Origin: Paenalicyclobacillus mengziensis
GTDB taxonomy: Bacteria; Bacillota; Bacilli; Alicyclobacillales; Alicyclobacillaceae
DNA: 64,000 bases
NCBI RefSeq assembly: GCF_017298635.1
Contig: NZ_CP071182.1
Coordinates: 124,001 to 188,000, forward strand
Reading direction: 5' to 3'
The notes beneath the pieces are model-generated. The model did no database searches and was not told the DNA's origin. It was given only the letters and a program-made list of their open reading frames with translations. The position numbers and the translations under genes are program-made. Positions within the stretch are counted from its first letter, which is position 1, and the number at the start of each line of letters is the position of its first letter. Shown piece by piece: positions 53,640-61,959 of the stretch.

Positions 53640-53780
53640 ACCCGTGTAGCCTGGTAGCCTGGTAGCCTGGTAGCCTGGTAGCCTGGTAGCCTGGTAGCCT
53701 GGTAGCCTGGTAGCCTGGTAGCCTGGTAGCCTGGTAGCCTGGTAGCCTGGGTAGCCTGGTAGCCTGGTAGCCTGGTGCTG
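53640..53780. repeat. 8-bp tandem repeat
   Basis: About 16 copies of GGTAGCCT, with one extra G near 53750, lie beside GATAC array B. Flanking GGTACGACCC copies occur at 53613-53635. No gene is supported in the 53413-55919 interval. Confidence 0.95.
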
Positions 53781-54540
53781 ACCGCGACTGCGTCGATGCG
53801 ACCAGCCCTGTGGGGGGGTGCGAGGTGTCTGCGAGGTGGGTACCCGGGCGTAGGTATCAACTTGCACCTTAGCAGCATAAACCCCGTGGGGTATCATGCT
53901 GGCGTTAGGTATCAACTGTTTCCTTACAGCGGAACCCCCCTGGGTATGTGGTCCAAATAGCGCTACCTTCCGTATCCTTATTCGTCAACCCCAGGGGGTA
54001 TCGTAAGTATCATCCTGTACCCTAGGGCCGATCCGGTACCCCCCTTCCCCAACCCCTAGATATATTTTTGTATCCTAGCATCCAGTCGGTACCCCCTCGT
54101 ATCGCCGGCTAAGGATACTCTTGTATCTTATAGGTAGCCGGGTACCCCCTTTGATGAGCCTGGGGCGGTATGTCAGCGGGCGTAGGTATCAACTTGCGCC
54201 TTAGCAGCATAAACCCCGTGGGGTATCATGCTGGCGCTAGGTATCAACTGTTTCCTTACAGCAGAACCCCCCTGGGTATGTGGTGCAAATAGCGCTACCT
54301 TCAGTATCCTTATTCGTCAACCCCAGGGGGTATCGTAAGTATCATCCTGTACCCTACGGCCGATCCGGTACCCCAGGCCTTCACCCTGCAGCTATACTTT
54401 TGTATCCTAGCATCCAGTCGGTACCCCCTCGTATCGCCGGCTAAGGATACTCTTGTATCTTACAGGTAGCCGGGTACCCCCTTTGTTGAGCCTGAGGCGG
54501 TATGTCAGCGGGCGTAGGTATCAACTTGTGCCTTAGCAGT

Positions 54541-54672
54541 CGAGCCCTGGGGTGTGCCCGAGGTGTGCCCGAGGTGTGCCCGAGGTGTGCCCGAGGTGTG
54601 CCCGAGGTGTGCCCGAGGTGTGCCCGAGGTGTGCCCGGGGTGCGCCCGGGGTGCGCCCGGGGTGCGCCCGGG
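54541..54672. repeat. 11-bp minisatellite inside array B
   Basis: Eight copies of CGAGGTGTGCC are followed by four copies of CGGGGTGCGCC, placed between the same two GATAC sites that flank the variable segment in other units. Confidence 0.92.
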
Positions 54673-55039
54673 CGTAGAGGTATCAATTTGCACCTTAGCA
54701 GCATAAACCCCGTGGGGTATCTTGGCGGCGCTAGGTATCAATTGTTTCCTTACAGTGGAACCCCTCGGGGTATGTGGTCCAAATAGCGCTACCTTCAGTA
54801 TCCTTATTCGTCAACCCCAGGGGGTATCGTAAGTATCATCCTGTACCCTAGGGCCGGTCCGGTACCCCAGGCCTTCACCCTGCAGCTATACTTTTGTATC
54901 CTAGCATCCAGTCGGTACCCCCTCGTATCGCCGGCTAAGGATACTCTTGTATCTTACAGGTAGCCGGGTACCCCTTTGTTGAGCCTGAGGCGGTATGTCA
55001 GCGGGCGTAGGTATCAACTTGTGCCTTAGCAGTCGAGCC

Positions 55040-55558
55040 CTAGTGTGTGCCTAGTGTGTGCCTAGTGTGTGTGTGTGCCTAGTGTGTGCCTAGTGTGTGC
55101 CTAGTGTGTGCCTAGTGTGTGCCTAGTGTGTGCCTAGTGTGTGCCTAGTGTGTGCCTAGTGTGTGCCTAGTGTGTGCCTAGTGTGTGCCTAGTGTGTGCC
55201 TAGTGTGTGCCTAGTGTGTGCCTGGGGTGTGCCTGGGGTGTGCCTGGGGTGTGGGGTGTGCCTGGGGTGTGCCTGGGGTGTGCCTGGGGTGTGCCTGGGG
55301 TGTGCCTGGGGTGTGCCTGGGGTGTGCCTGGGGTGTGCCTGGGGTGTGCCTGGGGTGTGCCTGGGGTGTGCCTGGGGTGTGCCTGGGGTGTGCCTGGGGT
55401 GTGCCTGGGGTGTGCCTGGGGTGTGCCTGGGGTGTGCCTGGGGTGTGCCTGGGGTGTGCCTGGGGTGTGCCTGGGTGTGCCTGGGTGTGCCCGAGGTGTG
55501 CCCGAGGTGTGCCCGGGGTGTGCCCGGGGTGTGCCCGGGGTGCGCGGGGGGTGTGCCC
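55040..55558. repeat. Large 11-bp minisatellite inside array B
   Basis: About 15 copies of CTAGTGTGTGC pass into about 25 copies of CTGGGGTGTGC, then degenerate CCGAGGTGTGC and CCGGGGTGTGC units. The array occupies the same slot as the other GATAC-unit minisatellites. Long open frames on both strands (Cys/Leu/Gly/Val-rich or His/Pro/Thr/Gly-rich) are products of the repeat. Confidence 0.95.
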
Positions 55559-55919
55559 GGTCGTAGGTATCAATTTGCGCCTTAGCCGCATAAACCCCAC
55601 GGGGTATCATCCTGAACAACTTAGTGATATTTTTCTACCCTATGACTATACGGATACCCTCAAATGATGGCCTAGGCCTTCCAATCTAGGCAATCCACCC
55701 AGTTCGGCCAACCAAATTCACCCACATGATTCCCCACCTATAAAACAACCCAAAACGAATGAAACCGAACGCAAAAAGAGAATGCCGAAGGCGAAGGATA
55801 ATAAAGAACCAGAAGGTGATTTCACATCGGCATTTTGATTAAGGAAAATACCAAACCCCTTACGCCGCCCTATCGCCCCACCCCGCAACTGACCTCGCTC
55901 GTGCCTCGTGCCTCGTGCC

Positions 55920-56669
55920 TTACTCCTCGCGCCTGACCTGCTGCAAGAACTGGCGCGTTCTCGGCGAGTTCGCGCGGGCAAACATCTCGTCCGGCACCCC
56001 TTCCTCAACAATGACGCCGCCTTCCATAAAGAGGACCCTGTCCGCCACCTTCCGCGCGAACGCCATCTCATGCGTGACGAGAACCATCGTCATGCCTTCC
56101 TGGGCAAGTTGCTGAATCACCTGCAGGACTTCGCCAACCAACTCGGGATCGAGCGCCGACGTCGGCTCGTCAAGCAACAGCACATCCGGCTCCATCGCCA
56201 GCGCCCTCGCGATGGCAACGCGCTGCTGTTGCCCACCGGATAACTGTGACGGATAAACATCCGCCTTGTCCCGCAGGCCAACCTTGTCGAGCAATTCGTA
56301 AGCGAGTCTCTCAGCCTCTTTGCGCGTCACACCCTTAACGTGCACCGGCGCTTCAACGATGTTCTGCAAAGCCGTCAGATGTGGAAACAGATGAAACCGT
56401 TGAAACACCATGCCGAGCTCTTCCCGCTGCTTGGCCAGCTTGCGCGGCTTTAAGCTCAGCGGTGTACCGAGTATCTCCACGGTCCCACCCTCTATCTCCT
56501 CCAGTCCGTTGAAGCACCGAAGCAGGGTTGACTTGCCCGATCCGCTCGGGCCGATGATGGCGAGGACCTCACCGCGATCGACCTCGACAGTCACACCCTC
56601 CAACACCCGTAAAGCCCCAAATGACTTGTGCACATCGAGGGCGCGAACAACCACATTCTGTTGGTTCAT
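55920..56669 (-). CDS. Polar amino acid ABC transporter ATP-binding protein
   Basis: Cytoplasmic ATPase of a polar amino acid importer, 249 residues. It has Walker [10 protein letters not shown] (40-48), the Q-loop [17 protein letters not shown], the signature LSGGQQQR, Walker [13 protein letters not shown] and the H-loop VTHEM. It resembles GlnQ/TcyN. The ATG follows the permease gene by 7 nt. Amino acid specificity (Gln, Cys, His and so on) cannot be fixed. Confidence 0.94.
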   Translation of the reverse strand: MNQQNVVVRALDVHKSFGALRVLEGVTVEVDRGEVLAIIGPSGSGKSTLLRCFNGLEEIEGGTVEILGTPLSLKPRKLAKQREELGMVFQRFHLFPHLTALQNIVEAPVHVKGVTRKEAERLAYELLDKVGLRDKADVYPSQLSGGQQQRVAIARALAMEPDVLLLDEPTSALDPELVGEVLQVIQQLAQEGMTMVLVTHEMAFARKVADRVLFMEGGVIVEEGVPDEMFARANSPRTRQFLQQVRREE

Positions 56670-56676
56670 CGCTGAC

Positions 56677-57330
56677 TCATCCCCTTACCGCCAGGCGTTT
56701 TTCGAGTCGATTGGCAACAAACACGAAGATACTGGTCATGATGAGATAGAGAATGGCGACGAGTATCAGCGTCTGCATCTGTTTAAAGTTTGCAGTGTAA
56801 ATCTCCTGACCGCGGCGCAGGAGTTCTTCCATGGAGATGACGGACACCAACGACGAGTCTTTGAGCAGCGCGACAAACTCATTGACCAGCGGCGGCAGCA
56901 AGCGACGATACGCCTGTGGGAAGATGATGCGCCGCATCGCTTTGCTGTACGTCATGCCAAGCGTCAGCGAGGCTTCCATTTGCCCTGTGTCGATCGACTG
57001 TATACCCGCCCGGATGATCTCGGTGATATACGCCCCGGAGTTGACACTGAGGGCGATGACGGCGGCTGGGAACGGTGGCAGAGTAATCCCAAGCGCTGGC
57101 AAACCCACATAGATAATGAGGATCTGAACGAGGAGCGGAGTCCCGCGAATGATCCAGGTGTACAGTCGCGCCGGTACGTTAAACAGCCAAAAGTGCGACA
57201 GCCTGCCGAGCGCCGCGATGACACCCAGCACCAGGCCAAACAGGACGCCAAGTGCCGTAAGCTCGAGTGTGACCAACGCCCCCTGCAAAAGCAGGGGGAG
57301 GTACTTTATCGCGTAGTTCACGAATTGCAT
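56677..57330 (-). CDS. Polar amino acid ABC transporter permease
   Basis: Inner-membrane permease, 217 residues, with about five helices. The EAA loop that contacts the ATPase is visible as [32 protein letters not shown]. The ATG at 57328-57330 has AGGAAAGGA upstream. It lies between the binding protein and ATPase genes in the usual order. Confidence 0.94.
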   Translation of the reverse strand: MQFVNYAIKYLPLLLQGALVTLELTALGVLFGLVLGVIAALGRLSHFWLFNVPARLYTWIIRGTPLLVQILIIYVGLPALGITLPPFPAAVIALSVNSGAYITEIIRAGIQSIDTGQMEASLTLGMTYSKAMRRIIFPQAYRRLLPPLVNEFVALLKDSSLVSVISMEELLRRGQEIYTANFKQMQTLILVAILYLIMTSIFVFVANRLEKRLAVRG

Positions 57331-57358
57331 CTTGAAAATTCCTTTCCTAATTGCGAGT

Positions 57359-57432
57359 ACTCTTTCACTGCTAAACGAAGGTTCTTTTACTACTAAACGA
57401 AGGCTCTTGCACTGCTAAACGAAGGTTCTTCA
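57359..57432. repeat. 20-bp tandem repeat
   Basis: CTGCTAAACGAAGGTTCTT is repeated three times with small changes, between the binding-protein and permease genes. Confidence 0.88.
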
Positions 57433-57474
57433 CTCCGAACGGTTTCTGTCAATGCAAGACGAGTTTTCGCGGCG

Positions 57475-57570
57475 GCTCATTTGCTCGGCGCACCAACCAG
57501 TTTCCAGTTGGCGGCTCATTTGCTCGGCGCACCAAACCAGTTTCCAGTTGACGGTTTATTTGCTCGGCGC
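57475..57570. repeat. 40-bp tandem duplication of the binding-protein gene 3' end
   Basis: The last codons and stop of the substrate-binding protein gene (TTTGGCGCGCCGAGCAAATAA) are present again twice, in slightly changed form, immediately downstream, as 40-bp tandem copies. This shows repeat growth that began inside a coding sequence; the stop codon in the first copy keeps the protein intact. Confidence 0.9.
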
Positions 57571-58458
57571 GCCAAACCAGTAGGTATAGATCTTGTTGTA
57601 GGTTCCGTTTTTTTCAATCGTGTTGAGGGCTTGGGTCAACTGCTTGGCGAGCTTTGTTTCGTTTTTCCGCAAGCCAATACCGACGGGTTCGGACAAGAAC
57701 GGCTTGCCAGCAATCTTGAATACACCCGGGTCTTTTGTCATGTAGTAGCGGCCCACAGACTCGTCCACAACAACTGCATTAATGCGTCCGTTTGCGAGGT
57801 CATTGAGTGCGTCCGGGAAGGTGTTGTACTCTTTGATGTTTACCCCGCCCACTGTCTTGAGCGCATCTTCGCTGGTTGTGCCGATCTGAACACCGACCTT
57901 CTTCCCTTTGAGGTCGTTGATTGTTTTGATATTCTCCGTTGAATTGGCTTTGGTGACGATGACCTGACCAAAAGTTCCGTACGGAATGAACTGGATTTGC
58001 TTTTCGCGCTGCGGTGTGACGTTCATGAAGGAAATGATTGCATCATACTTGTTTGCCTGGAGTCCAGGAATAATGCCGTCCCATGCGGTCGGCTTCCAAA
58101 TGACCTTCTTGTGAAGGACTTGGCCGAGGGCGTCACCGAGATCGACGTCGAAACCAAGGATCTGACCCCCGGCATTGGTGTACTCATCCGGTGGGTAGGT
58201 GTCGTCCGTGCCAATGACGATGGTGCCCGCTTGCGGTTCCGCATTGGGGTTGGTCTGCGCCATCACATGAATCGCACTCGTTTTCGCGTTGAATGCCGCG
58301 GCCTGTGAGGCAGTCGTATTACCTGCACTCTGACCTGTGGTCGGGTTTGCGCTTGCTGCATTGTTTCCTGTGTTTGCTCCACAGCCAGCGACAAGCAGCA
58401 CCGCTACCCCACCCATTGCGAACGTCGAGAAAATTGCCTTTTTCTTCATGCTTTTCAC
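57556..58458 (-). CDS. Amino acid ABC transporter substrate-binding lipoprotein
   Basis: Extracellular lipid-anchored binding protein, about 300 residues. The signal peptide ends at the lipobox LLVAGC. A 60-residue Ala/Asn/Thr/Ser linker precedes the family-3 binding domain (IVIGTDDTYPPDEY, GFDVDLGDALGQVL, MNVTPQREKQIQFIPY, LKGKKVGVQIGTTSE). A GTG at 58456-58458 with AGGAG 11 nt upstream is a fair start; an ATG three codons later is also possible. It leads the importer operon. Confidence 0.92.
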   Translation of the reverse strand: MKSMKKKAIFSTFAMGGVAVLLVAGCGANTGNNAASANPTTGQSAGNTTASQAAAFNAKTSAIHVMAQTNPNAEPQAGTIVIGTDDTYPPDEYTNAGGQILGFDVDLGDALGQVLHKKVIWKPTAWDGIIPGLQANKYDAIISFMNVTPQREKQIQFIPYGTFGQVIVTKANSTENIKTINDLKGKKVGVQIGTTSEDALKTVGGVNIKEYNTFPDALNDLANGRINAVVVDESVGRYYMTKDPGVFKIAGKPFLSEPVGIGLRKNETKLAKQLTQALNTIEKNGTYNKIYTYWFGAPSK

Positions 58459-58638
58459 GGTAATCACAACTCCTATTCTGGTAAGTCCGTGGTGTCGATT
58501 TTTATGAATTCACGTTTAAAGTTTGCTTCGTCTGCTGCGGTCTTGCTTCGTTGCAGCGTTGTCGCATCGCTGCTGCAAAACCCTGCATCGTCTGCCGCAA
58601 AACCTTGCTTCGCTTGCAGAAACAGTAGAACGAGTCTT

Positions 58639-58667
58639 AGATTAGATCCCGCCTTCGTATATGTCAA
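58639..58667 (-). promoter_or_regulatory. Sigma-A promoter of the amino acid importer operon
   Basis: TTGACA (58662-58667) and TAATCT (58639-58644) on the minus strand are 17 nt apart, a near-consensus promoter. The transcript would have a leader of about 170 nt with repeated GCAGACGAAGC-like elements at 58520-58620. Confidence 0.75.
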
Positions 58668-58904
58668 CACTTTTTCGCATAAATATGCATTTAGTGAAAT
58701 AGACGTAATTGGTCAAAAGTGTCGAAAATTCGTGCTTTGTACTGCGCGGCAAGGGTCTGCATTCACGTGTGATTCGCTTTCGAATTGTTTGAATATACAA
58801 TCATATGAATAAATACGGATTGATAGATGGTGGATGTGGGTAGTTTCTGAGCTCAAAAGGCCACCTTAGGGGGCTAAAGTCGGAGACAACTGCGGCGCCA
58901 ATCC

Positions 58905-59118
58905 AATAACGCTTCGTAGAAGCGCTATTGAGCGTCAGCCCGCCCGGTTAGCTAGAAAATAGCGAGTTGTGAAAGCGTTAATCCTTCCACGCGGGAAAAT
59001 AACGCCTTGGCAAAGCGCTATTCGACCCTGGTTGACACAATAACGCGTCAGGAACGCGTTATTTCCTTACACCCGTACCTTGAAGGTGTCAAATAGCGCG
59101 TCCACAACGCGTTATCTC
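58905..59118. repeat. Pentapalindrome cluster 6
   Basis: Five palindromes start at 58905, 58958, 58998, 59039 and 59092 (spacing 53-40-41-53). The cluster lies between the importer promoter and the hexamer array downstream of the GntR regulator gene. Confidence 0.93.
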
Positions 59119-59174
59119 TTAAATCCCGTTCGATCCCGTTCGATCCCCGTCGAACCACGCCCCGGGAGCCCGCT

Positions 59175-59519
59175 CCTCAGCCTCAGCCTCAGCCTCAGCC
59201 TCAGCCTCAGCCTCAGCCTCAGCCTCAGCCTCAGCCTCAGCCTCAGCCTCAGCCTCAGCCTCAGCCTCAGCCTCAGCCTCAGCCTCAGCCTCAGCCTCAG
59301 CCTCAGCCTCAGCCTCAGCCTCAGCCTCAGCCTCAGCCTCAGCCTCAGCCTCAGCCTCAGCCTCAGCCTCAGCCTCAGCCTCAGCCTCAGCCTCAGCCTC
59401 AGCCTCAGCCTCAGCCTCAGCCTCAGCCTCAGCCTCAGCCTCAGCCTCAGCCTCAGCCTCAGCCTCAGCCTCAGCCTCAGCCTCAGCCTCAGCCTCAGCC
59501 TCAGCCTCAGCCTCAGCCA
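59175..59519. repeat. Hexanucleotide microsatellite, about 57 copies
   Basis: An almost perfect run of CAGCCT (GAGGCT on the minus strand) covers about 345 bp and ends 10 nt from the regulator's stop codon. It stays open as Leu-Ser repeats on the plus strand and as Ala-Glu or Arg-Leu repeats on the minus strand. One minus-strand frame begins at ATG 59520 after GGGACAAGGC and would give an (Ala-Glu)n protein of about 133 residues; I regard that as unlikely to be a real gene. Confidence 0.97.
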
Positions 59520-59529
59520 TGCCTTGTCC

Positions 59530-60252
59530 CTACTCGACAGCCTCCGGGGCGGGCCCGGGCTTCAGGTACTCCCTAAGCGCCTCTGTCACATCGTCGAGAT
59601 GAGCTTCAATGCGCTGCTGGGCCAGTTCCTTGTCATGAAGGCGGATGGCTTCGTAGATACTCAGGTGATGGAGATACAATTGCCGGTTTTGCTGCTGACT
59701 CTTGTATAGCCAGAGTGAACGGGAGTCGCGAATGGTCGCGTTCATCGCGTCCGACATCGTCTCCATGATGCGAACTAAGAACGGATTCTTCGAGGCCTCC
59801 GCAATCGCCATGTGGAATTGGATGTCGTAGAGACGGCTCAGTTCCTCGTTGTCAACGGCCGCCTCCATCTTCTTGAGAATATTTTGAAGCCGAAGCAAGT
59901 TCTGTTCATCTGCCTCAGTCGCCGCGGTGGCGGCACAACCGCCTTCGATGAGGCGGCGGACATTGAGAAGCTGAATCAACTCACCAGGGTCACCACTCAG
60001 ACTCAGTGGAATATTTGAGAGCGCACCCTTTGCATCCTGACTGACAAAGGTGCCCTCACCCTGGCGCGGTTGAATGAGGCCGCGTGCCTTCAGTTGACTC
60101 AGGGCTTCGCGAATCGTCGATTTGCCGACGCCGTATTGAATGGCCAGTTGATCGATCGTGGGCAACCTGTCCCCCGGTTGGAGCGATTTCTCTCTGATCT
60201 GCTGCTCCAGGTCGTCTGCCACAATTTCCGATGTCTTCCGAGTCAAGCTCAT
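59530..60252 (-). CDS. GntR-family regulator, FadR subfamily
   Basis: DNA-binding repressor or activator, 240 residues. The N-terminal winged helix covers about residues 5-70 (LQPGDRLPTIDQLAIQYGVGKSTIREALSQLKARGLI). The FCD effector domain has the metal-binding pattern DIQFHMAIAEASKNP, followed by LHHLSIYEAIRLHD and EAHLDDV. The ATG at 60250-60252 is preferred with AAGGGG 11 nt upstream; a TTG three codons earlier is also possible. It is divergent from glcD, so it probably controls the 2-hydroxyacid oxidase genes. Confidence 0.9.
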   Translation of the reverse strand: MSLTRKTSEIVADDLEQQIREKSLQPGDRLPTIDQLAIQYGVGKSTIREALSQLKARGLIQPRQGEGTFVSQDAKGALSNIPLSLSGDPGELIQLLNVRRLIEGGCAATAATEADEQNLLRLQNILKKMEAAVDNEELSRLYDIQFHMAIAEASKNPFLVRIMETMSDAMNATIRDSRSLWLYKSQQQNRQLYLHHLSIYEAIRLHDKELAQQRIEAHLDDVTEALREYLKPGPAPEAVE

Positions 60253-60274
60253 TCGATTCAAGTCCCCTTACCTC

Positions 60275-60366
60275 AAATCCAAATACAAAAGTCAAATCCA
60301 AATTCAAAAGTCAAATCCAAATACAAAAGTCACATCCAAATTCAAACGCGTAAAGTCACATCCACA
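60275..60366. repeat. 19-bp tandem repeat between the regulator and glcD
   Basis: About four copies of CAAATCCAAATACAAAAGT, alternating A and T at one position, lie just upstream of the regulator gene. Confidence 0.9.
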
Positions 60367-60485
60367 CATTCGCCGCCGCGAGTCATGCCCTCATCATAAA
60401 CTAAATCAGCCTGACACCGAACACCGCTGATACGCTTGAATCCCTCTACACACCTTTCCCCCCTTATGATACAGTATCACTGTGT

Positions 60486-60508
60486 AGGTCATCAGATGAC
60501 ATGATGAC
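60486..60508. promoter_or_regulatory. Candidate GntR/FadR-type operator upstream of glcD
   Basis: A perfect palindrome GTCATC-A-GATGAC at 60488-60500 lies within a wider inverted repeat GGTCATCA/TGATGACC (60487-60509), 35 nt before the glcD start. Its location and shape fit the divergent regulator's own binding site. Confidence 0.55.
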
Positions 60509-60534
60509 CGGTTTTTAGAATCGGGGAGATGTGT

Positions 60535-61959
60535 ATGGATCAGAGTCTAATTCGACAGTTCAGGGATACAGTTGGAAACGCTTACGTTCTTGATTCGCAG
60601 CAAGAGCGGTTTGCTTATTCCTACGATGCAACGCCTTTGTACCAGGCGATGCCAGACCTCGTCATTCAGCCTGGGGATGTGGAGGAGATTTCGGCCATCC
60701 TCAAGCTCGCAACAAAGCATCGAATTCCGATTGTCTCGCGAGGAGCCGGCAGCAATTTGTCGGGTGGAACGGTCCCCGTTGAAGGTGGCATCGTCCTTCA
60801 CCTCAACCGGATGAATCAGTTGATGGAAATCGATACCGACAACCTCACATCGACCTTTCAGCCTGGCCTCGTCACAGCGGATCTGCACAAGGCTGTGGAA
60901 GCAAAAGGACTTTTTTACCCGCCCGATCCCGGTAGTATGCGCGTCTCCACCCTCGGCGGCAACGTCGCCGAATGCGCTGGCGGCATGCGCGGACTGAAGT
61001 ACGGCACCACGAAGGATTACGTGATGGGCGTCCAGGCCGTGCTGCCAGACGGGTCCATCGTGCGGTTCGGCGGCAAGAACGCCAAGGACGTTGCCGGCTA
61101 TGACATCACGCGGCTCCTCGTCGGGTCGGAAGGGACGCTCGCCGTCATCAGCGAGATCACCGCAAAGTTACTGCCATTTCCGGAAAGCACACAGACCCTC
61201 GTGGCATATTTCCGCAGTCTGGTGGACGCGGCCCGAACCGTTTCGGCCATTATCGCGGCGAAAATTTTGCCGTCTTCGATGGAGTTTCTCGACAGTGGCA
61301 CGATGAAGGTGGTCGAAGACTTCAGCCACATCGGTCTCCCCCTCGACATGGAAGCCATGCTGCTGATTCAACAGGACGGGGCCGCGCTGCAGGTGGAGCA
61401 GGACATTGAGCGGATCGCCAAGCTGTGCAGAACGTCTGGTGCGGTTGACGTGCAACTGGCCGCTACCCCGGAGCAAGGTGACGAGCTGATGACCGCCCGT
61501 CGCGCAGCACTCAGCGCCCTCGCACGGGTGCGGCCCACCACCATCCTCGAAGATGCGACGGTACCGCGCTCGAAGTTGGCTGAGATGGTCGACCAGGTGA
61601 CTGTCATCGCGAAAAAGTACAACGTGGAGATCTGCACCTTCGGCCACGCTGGGGATGGTAACCTCCACCCCACGTGCTTAACCGACGAGCGGGACAAGGA
61701 AGAGATAAGGCGCGTGGAGCAGGCCTTTGAGGAAATTTTTCATGCGGCCATTCAGCTTGGCGGAACGGTCACCGGCGAGCACGGCGTGGGTCTAGCAAAG
61801 GCGAAGTACCTCGAGCTCAAGGTTGGTTCAGAAGGCATGGATCTGATGCGGCGTGTGAAACAGGCGTTCGATCCGCTCGGCATCATGAACCCCGGCAAGA
61901 TCTTCGCGAAAGATGCACGTCGCAGGGTGGTGATCGGCAATCATGAACACGCCCATTAA
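60535..61959 (+). CDS. glcD: FAD-linked 2-hydroxyacid oxidase subunit (GlcD-type)
   Basis: Flavoprotein that oxidises glycolate, D-lactate or a related 2-hydroxyacid. The 474 residues carry the PCMH FAD domain (PIVSRGAGSNLSGGTVPVEGG and LGGNVAECAGGMRGLKYGTTKDYV) and the C-terminal FAD-oxidase domain with GHAGDGNLHPT and GTVTGEHGVG. The ATG at 60535 has GGGGAG 6 nt upstream; an ATG six bases earlier touches that site. It overlaps glcF by 17 nt. No GlcE-like gene is present. The true substrate is open. Confidence 0.92.
   Translation: MDQSLIRQFRDTVGNAYVLDSQQERFAYSYDATPLYQAMPDLVIQPGDVEEISAILKLATKHRIPIVSRGAGSNLSGGTVPVEGGIVLHLNRMNQLMEIDTDNLTSTFQPGLVTADLHKAVEAKGLFYPPDPGSMRVSTLGGNVAECAGGMRGLKYGTTKDYVMGVQAVLPDGSIVRFGGKNAKDVAGYDITRLLVGSEGTLAVISEITAKLLPFPESTQTLVAYFRSLVDAARTVSAIIAAKILPSSMEFLDSGTMKVVEDFSHIGLPLDMEAMLLIQQDGAALQVEQDIERIAKLCRTSGAVDVQLAATPEQGDELMTARRAALSALARVRPTTILEDATVPRSKLAEMVDQVTVIAKKYNVEICTFGHAGDGNLHPTCLTDERDKEEIRRVEQAFEEIFHAAIQLGGTVTGEHGVGLAKAKYLELKVGSEGMDLMRRVKQAFDPLGIMNPGKIFAKDARRRVVIGNHEHAH

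Larger units (their letters stand above)
53836..55640. repeat. GATAC array B: higher-order repeat, inverted relative to array A
   Basis: About 22 quasi-palindromes of the TAGGTATCA-N3-TGTACCTTA type (reverse of array A) fill this gap between fadF and the ABC importer. The landmark CCGGTACC ends at 54040, 54372 and 54866, so the first complete unit is 332 bp, equal to the shortened unit of array A. The third interval is 494 bp because a minisatellite at 54541-54672 has expanded inside it. The last unit holds the large 11-bp array. Sequence identity to array A is high, including GTAAGGAAACAGTTGATACC (reverse complemented). Confidence 0.9.

Noticed and set aside
53600..55670. Protein-coding genes in arrays A and B sharing SSINPVGYH and RYQLFPYSGTP segments
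   Set aside because: The peptides recur only because the DNA is repeated. Frames break in different places, contain minisatellites, lack ribosome sites and are open on both strands.
59080..59709. Plus-strand Leu-Ser repeat protein of 209 residues
   Set aside because: It is a translation of the CAGCCT microsatellite running antisense into the regulator gene.
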